From Corallococcus sp. NCRR (GTDB lineage Bacteria; Myxococcota; Myxococcia; Myxococcales; Myxococcaceae), in the NCBI RefSeq assembly GCF_026965535.1, contig NZ_CP114039.1, forward strand, positions 1,178,001 to 1,242,000: a stretch of DNA of 64,000 nt. The letters are read 5' to 3'. The notes beneath the pieces were generated by a model. It was not told the origin of the DNA. It did no database searches and worked only from the letters and a program-made list of their open reading frames with translations. Both the position numbers and the translations under genes were made by a program. Below are positions 49,667 to 57,825 of the stretch, piece by piece (within the stretch, counting starts at the first letter, position 1; each line of letters starts with the position of its first letter).

Positions 49667-50122
49667 ATGAGGATCCGTTACCACCCCGCAGTCCTGGCCG
49701 TCTTCATGTTGGCGGCTTGCACTCCTCGCGCCTCCGTCGTCTCGCCGGCAGGAGGGAGCCCAGAGGCATCCGCCAGTCAGGAGCCAGGCTCGGAGGTCGC
49801 GACCGACGCTGGCGGGCCGGCATGGACCGTCACCTCGGACATCCCTCCCTGGCCTTGCGATGTGGAGAGGACGTCCTGGAAGCGACGCTCCCTGGAAGTC
49901 CATGTCAGCGCCGGGGACTGCACCCTCTCCATGGAGCCACCCGACGAGAATGGTCGCTGTGCAGCCGAATTGCACGAGTCAGAGCAGATCATCGGTTGCA
50001 TCGGTATGCCCGCGATCGACCGGGTCTTCTCGATCTGGTCCGATGAGGCCCCCCTCTATTGTGGGCGCCGCTGGCACTGTGGCTGCGATGAAGTGCCGAC
50101 CGCGGACGCAGCCGCTCCATGA
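49667..50122 (+). CDS. Small lipoprotein
   Basis: 151 residues. The signal peptide ends in a good lipobox, FMLAAC (Cys18), so the protein should be lipid-anchored. A Ser/Glu/Ala-rich stretch (about 25-50) precedes a Cys-rich domain with seven further cysteines (PCD, DC, RC, GC, YC, HC and GC contexts), likely disulphide-bonded. AGGAG lies about 7 bases before the ATG. No family recognised. Convergent with the hybrid kinase gene, 28 bp apart. Confidence 0.72.
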   Translation: MRIRYHPAVLAVFMLAACTPRASVVSPAGGSPEASASQEPGSEVATDAGGPAWTVTSDIPPWPCDVERTSWKRRSLEVHVSAGDCTLSMEPPDENGRCAAELHESEQIIGCIGMPAIDRVFSIWSDEAPLYCGRRWHCGCDEVPTADAAAP

Positions 50123-50150
50123 CTCAAAGGAGCCTGCGTGAGCCGGCGGG

Positions 50151-52154
50151 TCAGGTGTTGACCTCGCTCGCGACGGCGAGGAGTGCGCCGACGAGGCTCT
50201 CCACCTCCCAGTCGATCGCGAACACCGCGGCCTGCATCCGCGCCGGCTCCGGGGCGTTGCCGGCGAGCAGTGACCGGGCACGGCGGAGGGCTGCCGCGAG
50301 CCCGTGCGCTTCGAGCAGGTGCAGGGTTCCCGTGAGGGCCTCGCACGCGCGCTCGTACTCGTCGGGGGCCCCCTTCTTGATCGCGGCCGTGAGCGCCAGC
50401 CGGGCCTGCTCCAGCGCCTGGACGGAGGAGCGGGCCAGCGCCGGGCTCGCCCGGGGATCTCCCGCCCCCCACTGCCTCAGCTTCGTGAAGCTGAAGTCGG
50501 GCGCCAGGACCAGGGAGTCCGCGGCGGCCCCGGAGGCAGGGGGCGCTGCTTCCGGGGGATGCGCGGGCGCCTCTGGAGCCGCGCGGGAAGTGCACCGCGC
50601 CATCTTCCTGAACAGGACGCCCTCGTCGAAAGGCTTGCCGATGAAGTCCGTGAACCCCGAGGCCAGGACCTTGCTCTCCTGCCAGGCCCGCGTGGAGGCC
50701 GAGATGGCGATGATGGGAATCTGGCGGAGCCGTTCGTCCGGGAGCTGCCGGATGACCTTCAACGCGTCGTAGCCATCCAGCACCGGCATGTGCAGGTCCA
50801 TGAGGACGAGCTCGTAGCCCCCCTGGCGGAGGCGCTCCACCGCCTCGTGTCCGTTCCTGGCGGCGTCGAACGAAACGCCCCAGTGCTCGAACCAACGGGC
50901 GAGCACGTAGGTATTGACCTCGTTGTCCTCGACCACGAGCACCTTCAGGCCCCGCAGGGCCCGCGGAGACGCCTCGGTGCTGGGAGCCGCGCCGGCGGCG
51001 GCGCCCCCCGCCGCGGACTTCAAGCGCAGGTCGAAGGAGAAGCGGGTTCCCTTCCCCACCTCGCTCTCCACGACCATCTTGCTGCCATGCAGCGCCACCA
51101 GCTTCTGGCTGATGGAGAGGCCCAGCCCCGTCCCGCCGTACTTCATCCCGATGTCGTAGTTCGCCTGGGTGTACTCCTCGAAGATGGCGGCGAGGCGGTC
51201 CGGTGGAATCCCGATCCCCGTGTCACTCACCTGGAAGGACAGGTCACACGCGTCGCCGTCCCGGGACCGGAGGACCACGCTGACCTTGACCCCACCCTTC
51301 TCCGTGAACTTGAGGGCGTTGCTCACGAGGTTCGTGAGGATCTGCCCCAGCTTGACGGGGTCCCCCAGGAGAATGGCCGGGACCCGCTCGTCGGTCTCCA
51401 TCTGGAGCAGCAGCCGCTTCTCCTCGGCCCGGGCGGCCTGGCCGTTCAGGATGTCGCCGAGCAGCTCCCGGAGAGAGAACTCGCGCTGCTCCAGCGAGAG
51501 CCTGCCCGCCTCGATCTTGCTCCAGTCCAGGATGTCGTTGACCAGCGCGAGCAGGTTGCCGGACGCGGAGCCGAGGATGCGCAGGTACTTCGACTGCTTG
51601 TCGGAGAGCGGCGTCATCCCCAGAAGCCGCGTGGCGGCGGTGATGGCGTTGAGGGGGTTGCGGACCTCATGGCTGAGGGTGGCGAGCAGCGCCGCCTTCG
51701 CCTGGGCCAGCTGCTCCGCCTTGCGGCGGGACATCAGCAGCTCGCGCTCATAGCGCTTGCGCTCCGTCATGTTGAAGAGCGTCGTCCGGACGGAGCGCGG
51801 CCTGCCGAGCGCGTCCCGCTTCTGCACGGAGTTGATCAGTGCGGGCAGCGGACGGCCGTCCGCACGGACGAGGTCCAGCGAGAGCTCGTGGATGAAGCCC
51901 TGCATCTGGAGCAGCGGGGCGTAGTGGGTCTCGTGGAAGATGCGGCCCGCGACCGTGAGCAGCTCGCAGAACCGCTTGCCGCCGAGCAAGTCCTCCCTGG
52001 AGTAGCCCGTCCAGGTCAGGAAGGTCTGGTTGACCTTGAGGATGCGCCCCTCCGGGCTCGTGGAGAGGTAGCCACACGGAGCATTCTCATAGAGTTCTTC
52101 CGCCGAGTCCTCGGAAGAGTCCTCCCCCTGCCCGGTGTCAGCGCTTCCTTGCAT
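50151..52154 (-). CDS. PAS hybrid histidine kinase coupled to RsbQ-like hydrolase
   Basis: 667 residues, no membrane segments. A PAS domain at about residues 18-130 (ENAPCGYLSTSPEGRILKVN, WTGYSREDLLG) is followed by a HisKA H-box ATLSHEVRNPLNAI and a catalytic domain (N-box NLVSNALKF, then SDTGIGIPPDRL and GGTGLGLSI). A receiver domain (VLVVEDNEVNTYV, phosphoacceptor in LVLMDLHMP, Lys in FIGKPFD) precedes a helical C-terminus of about 110 residues. The C-terminus resembles a degenerate Hpt module but lacks an obvious phosphorylatable His. The start follows GGAGG that overlaps the end of the rsbQ-like gene 9 bp upstream, so the two are co-translated. The PAS domain is probably the target of the RsbQ-like protein. 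Confidence 0.9.
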   Translation of the reverse strand: MQGSADTGQGEDSSEDSAEELYENAPCGYLSTSPEGRILKVNQTFLTWTGYSREDLLGGKRFCELLTVAGRIFHETHYAPLLQMQGFIHELSLDLVRADGRPLPALINSVQKRDALGRPRSVRTTLFNMTERKRYERELLMSRRKAEQLAQAKAALLATLSHEVRNPLNAITAATRLLGMTPLSDKQSKYLRILGSASGNLLALVNDILDWSKIEAGRLSLEQREFSLRELLGDILNGQAARAEEKRLLLQMETDERVPAILLGDPVKLGQILTNLVSNALKFTEKGGVKVSVVLRSRDGDACDLSFQVSDTGIGIPPDRLAAIFEEYTQANYDIGMKYGGTGLGLSISQKLVALHGSKMVVESEVGKGTRFSFDLRLKSAAGGAAAGAAPSTEASPRALRGLKVLVVEDNEVNTYVLARWFEHWGVSFDAARNGHEAVERLRQGGYELVLMDLHMPVLDGYDALKVIRQLPDERLRQIPIIAISASTRAWQESKVLASGFTDFIGKPFDEGVLFRKMARCTSRAAPEAPAHPPEAAPPASGAAADSLVLAPDFSFTKLRQWGAGDPRASPALARSSVQALEQARLALTAAIKKGAPDEYERACEALTGTLHLLEAHGLAAALRRARSLLAGNAPEPARMQAAVFAIDWEVESLVGALLAVASEVNT

Positions 52155-52163
52155 TGTCCTCCT

Positions 52164-52958
52164 TCAGTAGCCCAGGAAGTGCTTCATCGCGGCGATGGTT
52201 TCCTCGGGAGCGCTCAGGTTCGGGCAGTGTCCGGTCGCCTTGAGGCGGACCAGCTGGCCCGCAGGCAGCCGCCGGCACACGTACTCCCCCACCGCATCCC
52301 CGGCAATGACGTCGTTCGAGCACTGGAGCACGAGGGAGGGCGTCTTGACCTTCGGAAGCTCCGCCCGATGGTCGGAGAGGAAGGTCACCTTCGCGAATTG
52401 CTTCGCGATTTCGGGATCCATGCGGCAGAAGCTGTTGGTGAGCTCCGCGCCAAGCTCGGGCCGGTCCGGGTTGCCCATGATGACGGGCGCCATCGTGCTG
52501 GACCAGCCCAGGTAGTTGTCATCGAGCGACTCCAACAACTGGAGGATGTCCTCGCGGGAGAAGCCGCCGGCATACCCGCCATCGTTGATGTAGCAGGGCG
52601 AGGGGCCGATGAGCACGAGCCGGGCGAAGCGCTCCGGCTCCTTGATGGCCGCCAGCACGCCCACCATCGCGCTCACCGAGTGACCGACGAAGACACACTG
52701 CTCGAGCCGCAGCTCGTGGCAGATCCGCAGGACGTCATCGGCGTAGCCCTCCAGCGTTGCGTACCGGTCGCGGTCATAGGCCGCGAGCTCCGAGCCGCCA
52801 GCCCCCACGTGGTCGAAGAGCACGGTGCGGTAGTCCTGCTCGAACGCGGGCGCGACGAACCGCCACATGTTCTGGTCGCAGCCGAAGCCATGGGCGAACA
52901 CCATGGGCTGCGTGCCTTGCCCCTTCACCTTGATGTTGTTGCGGGCAAGCACGTTCAT
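52164..52958 (-). CDS. rsbQ: RsbQ-like alpha/beta-hydrolase
   Basis: About 264 residues with very strong visible similarity to Bacillus RsbQ: APAFEQDYRTVLFDHVGAGG, GYADDVL, VFVGHSVSAM, LIGPSPCYINDGGYAGGF and MDPEIAKQFAK. The catalytic triad is Ser94, Asp216 and His244, at nearly the same spacing as RsbQ and the plant KAI2/D14 receptors. RsbQ is needed for the PAS-phosphatase RsbP to sense energy stress, possibly by cleaving a small ligand. Here the downstream partner is a PAS hybrid kinase instead. I use the ATG at 52958, preceded by GGAG; a TTG lies four codons upstream. Confidence 0.92.
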   Translation of the reverse strand: MNVLARNNIKVKGQGTQPMVFAHGFGCDQNMWRFVAPAFEQDYRTVLFDHVGAGGSELAAYDRDRYATLEGYADDVLRICHELRLEQCVFVGHSVSAMVGVLAAIKEPERFARLVLIGPSPCYINDGGYAGGFSREDILQLLESLDDNYLGWSSTMAPVIMGNPDRPELGAELTNSFCRMDPEIAKQFAKVTFLSDHRAELPKVKTPSLVLQCSNDVIAGDAVGEYVCRRLPAGQLVRLKATGHCPNLSAPEETIAAMKHFLGY

Positions 52959-53087
52959 GTGTCGCTCCAATGTGAAGGGAACAGTCGACCCCAGGATGAA
53001 GTGACGGAGTCCCCACGCGTTGGATCAATTCCTTCCTGGGAGAAGAGTCCAGCCCGGGCAGCATCCATCACCGGGGCCTGGAGCGCC

Positions 53088-54464
53088 TCAAGGCTCCGGG
53101 ACGCGCAGGTCGCGGGAGCGCAGCAGCATGGCGGACGCGGTCGCGGGGGCGAGCACCGACGCGATGATGATGCTCCAGTCCCAGGGCCCCCGCGCGCGGG
53201 CGGCGTTGAAGGCCAATGCCTGCACCAATGTCAGACAGGCATCCGCGGTGGTGAGCCGCCCCAGCAGCGTGGCCAGGTTGTCACGCCAGCGGCGCAGGAG
53301 CAGCAACAGGCCCACGATGAGCCCCACGTCGAACGCCACCCAGCCGTGCTGCACCCACGGCGAGGGGAACCAGCGCGCGCTCATGGGCAGCGCGAGCAGC
53401 ACCGTCCACGGCACCAGCAGCGCCGTCAGCGCCCGCACGAAGAAGCGCGGCCGGCGCAGCAGCGTCACGAGCCCGAACCTCACCAGGCTTCCCCGCGCGA
53501 AGGCCCGGAGCGCGTCGTAGATGGCCCACGGTGCCGGCTCGTCCTTCGGGTGCGACAGATAGAGCGTCACCCACGCGTCGGGGCGGAACTTCGCCTTGAA
53601 GGCGCGCAGGCCCTCGAAGTCGAACAGCGGGCGCCCGGCGCTGCGCGCGAACCGCAGCCACGGCCGCACCGGCCCCGCGAGCGGCGCCAGACCCAGCGTC
53701 ACGTACTGGCGCCCGTTCAAGGCCGCCGCGCGCATCGCGGCGTCCACCAGCGTCTCCGCCGTGCCGTTGGGCGCGGAGGGTTCGCGCAGCAGGTCCTGGA
53801 GGAACCAGCCGTCGCGCGCGTACACGGGCGTCACCGACAGGAAGCCCACCACGCGGCCCTCCACCTCCGCCACGAAGGCGCGGCGCTCGCGGGCGAAGGC
53901 TCCCGGGGCCAGCCCCACCAGGAAGCCCATGGTCGCCATGCGGCGTGACGCGAGCCAGTGCTCGGCCAGCACCTCCACCGCCGCTCGCAGCGGGTGGCCT
54001 TCCGTCTCCATCACCTCCGCGGGCACCTCGCGCACGCGCACGCCGTGGGAGCGCGCGCGACGGAGCTGTTCACGCAGGCTGCGGCTGCCCTTCACCACCG
54101 CATCCCACTTCGCCGGGTCCCACACCGGCTGCTCACCGATGGGCAGCTCCTCGAAGGGGACGAGCTTGGAGAAGCGCGACTCCGTGGCGAAGAAGCTCAC
54201 GCGCCTGCCCGCGCTCCGGGCCGCCCGGTGGAAGGCCCCCACCACGTCGCGCACGCGCTCCTGCGCGGCGATGGGGCCTCCTCCCGCCACCCACGCGCCG
54301 CCCGTGTCCACGTAGGCGATGCACCCGTCCCCTTCCGGCGCGAACCAGTACTCGAAGCCCGGCTGCAGCACCTGGAAGGACGTCGCGTTCCAGCCGTGCT
54401 GCTTGAGCAGCGTCAGCACCCGCTCGCGCGGGTCGACTGCGGGGTCCTGGTGGGGGTCGGCCAT
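53088..54464 (-). CDS. DUF2156 (MprF C-terminal-like) acyltransferase with membrane region
   Basis: About 458 residues. The first 300 or so form a GNAT-like double domain of the DUF2156 type: GCIAYVDTGGAWVAGGGPIA, GSRSLREQLRRARSHGVRVRE, VEGRVVGFLSVTPV and FEGLRAFKAKFRPDAW. This is the region found in phosphatidylglycerol lysyltransferases (MprF). Two to four membrane helices follow (ALTALLVPWTVLLALP, FDVGLIVGLLLLL). MprF has its membrane part first, so the order is reversed here. It may transfer aminoacyl groups to lipid or another acceptor; the substrate is unknown. The frame extends upstream to 54605 without similarity. Confidence 0.82.
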   Translation of the reverse strand: MADPHQDPAVDPRERVLTLLKQHGWNATSFQVLQPGFEYWFAPEGDGCIAYVDTGGAWVAGGGPIAAQERVRDVVGAFHRAARSAGRRVSFFATESRFSKLVPFEELPIGEQPVWDPAKWDAVVKGSRSLREQLRRARSHGVRVREVPAEVMETEGHPLRAAVEVLAEHWLASRRMATMGFLVGLAPGAFARERRAFVAEVEGRVVGFLSVTPVYARDGWFLQDLLREPSAPNGTAETLVDAAMRAAALNGRQYVTLGLAPLAGPVRPWLRFARSAGRPLFDFEGLRAFKAKFRPDAWVTLYLSHPKDEPAPWAIYDALRAFARGSLVRFGLVTLLRRPRFFVRALTALLVPWTVLLALPMSARWFPSPWVQHGWVAFDVGLIVGLLLLLRRWRDNLATLLGRLTTADACLTLVQALAFNAARARGPWDWSIIIASVLAPATASAMLLRSRDLRVPEP

Positions 54465-54696
54465 GGTGTTTGCGCTCAAACTACGTTCCACGGGGTCCCC
54501 CCGCCAGCCAAAGCCACGCGGGGAGGCAGGGCCCTCCCTGGAGGAACGGACCACTCCCGGTGGAAACGCGCGGGGCATGGATCCAATCCGGCCGCTCCCA
54601 CGCACTCCAGGGGAACGTCCCTGACGGGGATATCAGGGCCGGAAGCCGGGCCCCCTTGGGGCGGCCCTCCCATGGGGGACCCGGCGGCAGTACCGC

Positions 54697-55590
54697 TCAA
54701 GAACCGTCGTCCTCCGCGTCGTCTCCACCGTCATCCGCGGGAGCGCGGCCGAGCAGCCGGTCCACCTCCGCGTGCGCGGCTTCCGCCTGGACCGCGCTGA
54801 TGCGCTTGTAGGTCTTGAGCGCGTCCACCACGCGGTGCGCGTGCTTCCACAGCGCCCGGGAGCCGCTGGACGGCGAGCGCTTGCGCGGAGACGGCAGCAT
54901 CGCGGCGAGCACCGCGCCCTGCGCCACGGAGAGCTGGGACGCGGACACGCCGAAGTGCTCCCGCGCCCCCGCCTCAATCCCATACACGCCGTTCCCCCAC
55001 TCCACCACGTTGAGGTACAGCGTCAGGATGCGCTGCTTCGTCAGCGCTTCCTCCAACCGGTGCGCCAGCACCAGCTCCTTCAGCTTGCGCGTCAGGCTGC
55101 GGTCCGTGGACAGCCAGAGGTTCTTCGCCAGTTGCTGCGTGAGCGTGGAGGCCCCGCGCCCCAGCTCGCCCTTCTCCACCGCCTGCCCCACCGCGCGCGC
55201 CAGCTCCACCGTGTCCACGCCGTCGTGCAGGTAGAAGCTCGCGTCCTCGGAGAGGAGCACCGCGTCCACCGCGGGCTTGGACACCGCGGACAATGGCACC
55301 CACTGCTGCCTGCGGCGCGGCTTGCGCCCGGCCTCGCGCGCCTCGCTCGCCCGCTGCTCGATGAGCGCCGTCGTCTTCGGGTTCTCCTTCGCCAGGGGGC
55401 TTGCGTCCGGCAGCCCGGCGAACGTGACCGCCGCGGTCCCCAGGCCCAGCACCAACACACCGCCGAGCACCCAGCGCGCCCACCGCCTCTTTCGCGGCGG
55501 CGGCGCGGGACGCACCTGCGGCGGTACCGGCGGCAGGGACGCGGCGGGTTCGGGGCTCGGGGACTCGGATGGACCTTCGACGGTGGACAT
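54697..55590 (-). CDS. mtgA: Monofunctional peptidoglycan glycosyltransferase
   Basis: About 297 residues. A Pro-rich cytoplasmic start and one membrane helix (VLGGVLVLGLGTAAVTFAG, about 41-59) lead to a GT51 domain: SEDASFYLHDGVD with catalytic Glu115, RGASTLTQQLAKNLWLS (145-161), RKLKELVLAHRLEEALTK and LNVVEWGNGVYGIEA. It polymerises lipid II into glycan strands. The acidic tail (APADDGGDDAEDDGS) is an addition not seen in enterobacterial MtgA. A start 13 codons upstream is possible. The NlpC/P60-like gene is just upstream on the same strand, 13 bp from this start. Confidence 0.93.
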   Translation of the reverse strand: MSTVEGPSESPSPEPAASLPPVPPQVRPAPPPRKRRWARWVLGGVLVLGLGTAAVTFAGLPDASPLAKENPKTTALIEQRASEAREAGRKPRRRQQWVPLSAVSKPAVDAVLLSEDASFYLHDGVDTVELARAVGQAVEKGELGRGASTLTQQLAKNLWLSTDRSLTRKLKELVLAHRLEEALTKQRILTLYLNVVEWGNGVYGIEAGAREHFGVSASQLSVAQGAVLAAMLPSPRKRSPSSGSRALWKHAHRVVDALKTYKRISAVQAEAAHAEVDRLLGRAPADDGGDDAEDDGS

Positions 55591-55603
55591 CTTCCGGCCG
55601 TGT

Positions 55604-56311
55604 CTAGCGCCGCGCCGTCCGGGCGTCACCCTTCACGGTGAGCTTCGCGGACGCCAGGCGCGGCTGCGGCTCGGGCGAACGCCAGCGCTCGTCCACCGAC
55701 GCGAAGCCCGCCACCAGCTCTCCCGCCAGGTAGCCGCGCGACTTCTTCCCCTTGCGGCGCAGCCAGTCGTTGAGGATGCGGCCCTTCGCGTCCTTGCGCG
55801 CCTCCGGCTGCGCGAGGTTGAAGCGCGAGCGCTTCACCAGCCCGCCGGACTTGTGCACGAACGTCACCGTGCCGTCCTCCCCCACCCGCTCCACGATGCC
55901 GATGTGCGTGAGGCCGTCGTTGATGAGGCCGTCGCGGTTGCGGTCGAACGTGTTCTTGAAGAACACCAGCGCGCCCGGCTTCGGCGTCTCCGTCAGCATC
56001 CCCAGCGCGCGCGCCTTGCGGTGGATGGCCGTAACGCCGTTCTCCTCCGGCAGCACGTCGTCCGGCAGCAGGTCCAACCGCCGCTGCTGGAACGCCAGCC
56101 GCGTCATGCCCGAGCAGTCATCGCTCACCGCCGAGCTCATCTTCGCCAGCGTCGTCATTCCCACCCAGGACTTCGCCCGCCACAGCGCCCGGTCCGCCAG
56201 TTGGACCGCCGGCCGCGCCTTCTTCATCGCCGTGGCCTTGTTCGCTGCCTGAGCCGCCCCGCCCCACACCAGCGCGCTCACCAACGCGCCCACCCACACG
56301 CCTCGTCCCAT
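55604..56311 (-). CDS. Exported NlpC/P60-like cysteine hydrolase
   Basis: About 235 residues. The signal peptide is VWVGALVSALVWGGAAQAA (cleavage near residue 22). The mature part has a DDCSGMTRLAF nucleophile region (Cys66) and a THIGIVERVG His segment, the order and spacing of NlpC/P60 and related CHAP peptidases that cut peptidoglycan stem peptides. A short Asp-rich insert (FDRNRDGLINDG) looks calcium-binding. The basic C-terminus may bind the wall. It is upstream of mtgA on the same strand, so the two may be coordinated in wall remodelling. An alternative start lies six codons upstream. Confidence 0.8.
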   Translation of the reverse strand: MGRGVWVGALVSALVWGGAAQAANKATAMKKARPAVQLADRALWRAKSWVGMTTLAKMSSAVSDDCSGMTRLAFQQRRLDLLPDDVLPEENGVTAIHRKARALGMLTETPKPGALVFFKNTFDRNRDGLINDGLTHIGIVERVGEDGTVTFVHKSGGLVKRSRFNLAQPEARKDAKGRILNDWLRRKGKKSRGYLAGELVAGFASVDERWRSPEPQPRLASAKLTVKGDARTARR

Positions 56312-56448
56312 GCGGACGCGGCAGAGCAACCGCCGTGCCCGGCCTCCGCGGCGTTGCGCGTGTCCACCTCACGACGAAGCGCGCGCGCCCTCCGGCTCGC
56401 GATGGGAAAGGAAGTTCCCACCCATGGCAACCGCGCGCCCTGGGTCCC

Positions 56449-57501
56449 TCAGTACACGACGCTGTTCGTGCTGCCTCCGGTCGCGCCCGCGGGCAGCTGC
56501 GCGTCACCCGACGCGGGGTTGTTCCACCGGCGACCGGGCGACGGCGGCGGCATCCGCTTCCGTTCCTCGCGGAACAACTCGCGCAGGTGCTCGTCATGGA
56601 GGACGGGCGCCGGACGGGGCCCTCCTTCAAGGGTCTGCGCCGGCCCGCAGCCCCTGCCCGAGCATCCGGGGCTGAAGACCTCGACGGGCTGGTCGGTTCC
56701 CCAGGTCCGCATGGGCCTGGGCTGTATCAGCCTTGGAGGGTTGGGGGCTGGCGACGCCAGGGACAGCGGGCTCTTCTCCCGGGCCTCCAGCGCGACCATC
56801 AAGGGCAGCGCCAGCCCCAGCACCGCGAACTGGCCCACGGCGCCGGGCATCCGCGAACCGGGCGCGGGCAGCACCTGCGCGCGCAGGCTCGACAGGATGA
56901 ACGCCCCGCCAATGGCCGTGCACAGCGCAAGCGCGCCCCACGTCATGGCCTGCGCCGTGATGACGATGGAGGACAAACGCCAGGTCGCGCCCACGTCCAC
57001 CGCCGCCCTCCACGCCTGGTCCCTCCAGTCCGCCGCCGGCCCGGCCATGCCGTAGCCCACCGTGCACGCCGCCACCCACACGGCGGCGCCATGCGCCTCG
57101 CGGCGCAGGAGCCACCCCTGCGTGAGGCCCACCGCCATGCCCATCCCGATGGCCGCCGTCCCGGGCGACAGCCCCAGCGCCACGGCCAGGGCCCGCGAGC
57201 CCACCAGGCCCACCGCCACCGCCATCGCCGTGCGCCCCGCCCAGCCCGGCACCTGGAGCCCCGCCCGGCGCAGCGCGAACGCCTGCGCGTTCCCCAGCAT
57301 CGCCCCCGCGACGCAAAAGACGCCCAGCTCCGCGAGCCGGTGCACCACGCCCTGCTCCACCGGAGACAGCCGCCAGACGGCCGCCGAGCCCAGCACCGTC
57401 GCCAGCAGGCGGACCCAGTCGTCGGCCTGCACCCACGGGACGAGCAGCCCCACCACGGTGACCACGGATACGAGGAGGACGTGGATGAGACGAGAGCCCA
57501 T
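56449..57501 (-). CDS. Polytopic membrane protein of unknown function
   Basis: About 350 residues with roughly seven to eight membrane helices in the first 250 (for example LIHVLLVSVVTVVGLLVPWV, AELGVFCVAGAML, TAMAVAVGLVGS, AAVWVAACTVGYGMAG, ALALCTAIGGAFIL and FAVLGLALPLMVAL). The C-terminal 100 residues are polar, Pro-rich and contain two nearby Cys (SPGCSGRGCG). I recognise no transporter motif. The frame stays open far upstream of the ATG at 57501, antisense to the aminopeptidase gene, but that part is a shadow. Confidence 0.7.
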   Translation of the reverse strand: MGSRLIHVLLVSVVTVVGLLVPWVQADDWVRLLATVLGSAAVWRLSPVEQGVVHRLAELGVFCVAGAMLGNAQAFALRRAGLQVPGWAGRTAMAVAVGLVGSRALAVALGLSPGTAAIGMGMAVGLTQGWLLRREAHGAAVWVAACTVGYGMAGPAADWRDQAWRAAVDVGATWRLSSIVITAQAMTWGALALCTAIGGAFILSSLRAQVLPAPGSRMPGAVGQFAVLGLALPLMVALEAREKSPLSLASPAPNPPRLIQPRPMRTWGTDQPVEVFSPGCSGRGCGPAQTLEGGPRPAPVLHDEHLRELFREERKRMPPPSPGRRWNNPASGDAQLPAGATGGSTNSVVY

Positions 57502-57825
57502 GGCCGGACAGTCTGCGCGAGTCCCCCGCTCCAATGCCATCCACCGAGGCACCTTCCTGCCCTCCGGCCAACGGAGGTGTCGCCCGGTGGAGGTGGATGT
57601 ACGGCGCGACAGGCCCCCAGGGCTTGGACCGAGCCCCTGGTGCGTTTCGCCCACGACTCGCGTCTGTCGCCCGCGGAGCAGCGCAGCGTGTGCTCCTTCC
57701 AGCGCGAGTCGAGCTTCTTCGGGCAGCGGGTGCCCCCGCCAGCGGGGGCGGAGCGCCGTGAAGCGCAGGACACTGGGAAATGGAGCACGAGCACAAGGCG
57801 CGGCCGGCGCTAGATTGCCGCCCCT
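57502..57825. other. Divergent intergenic region with short hairpin
   Basis: 324 bp between the membrane protein start (minus) and the aminopeptidase start (plus). It contains a tight inverted repeat, CCCCCGC at 57733-57739 with GCGGGGG at 57742-57748. Short frames on both strands look like shadows; a Cys/Arg-rich minus-strand frame cannot be fully excluded. It should contain the aminopeptidase promoter. Confidence 0.5.

Noticed and set aside
50304-53948. 1214-residue plus-strand frame opposite the kinase, rsbQ and DUF2156 genes
   Set aside because: Shadow of three recognised genes; composition is low complexity and no domain is visible.
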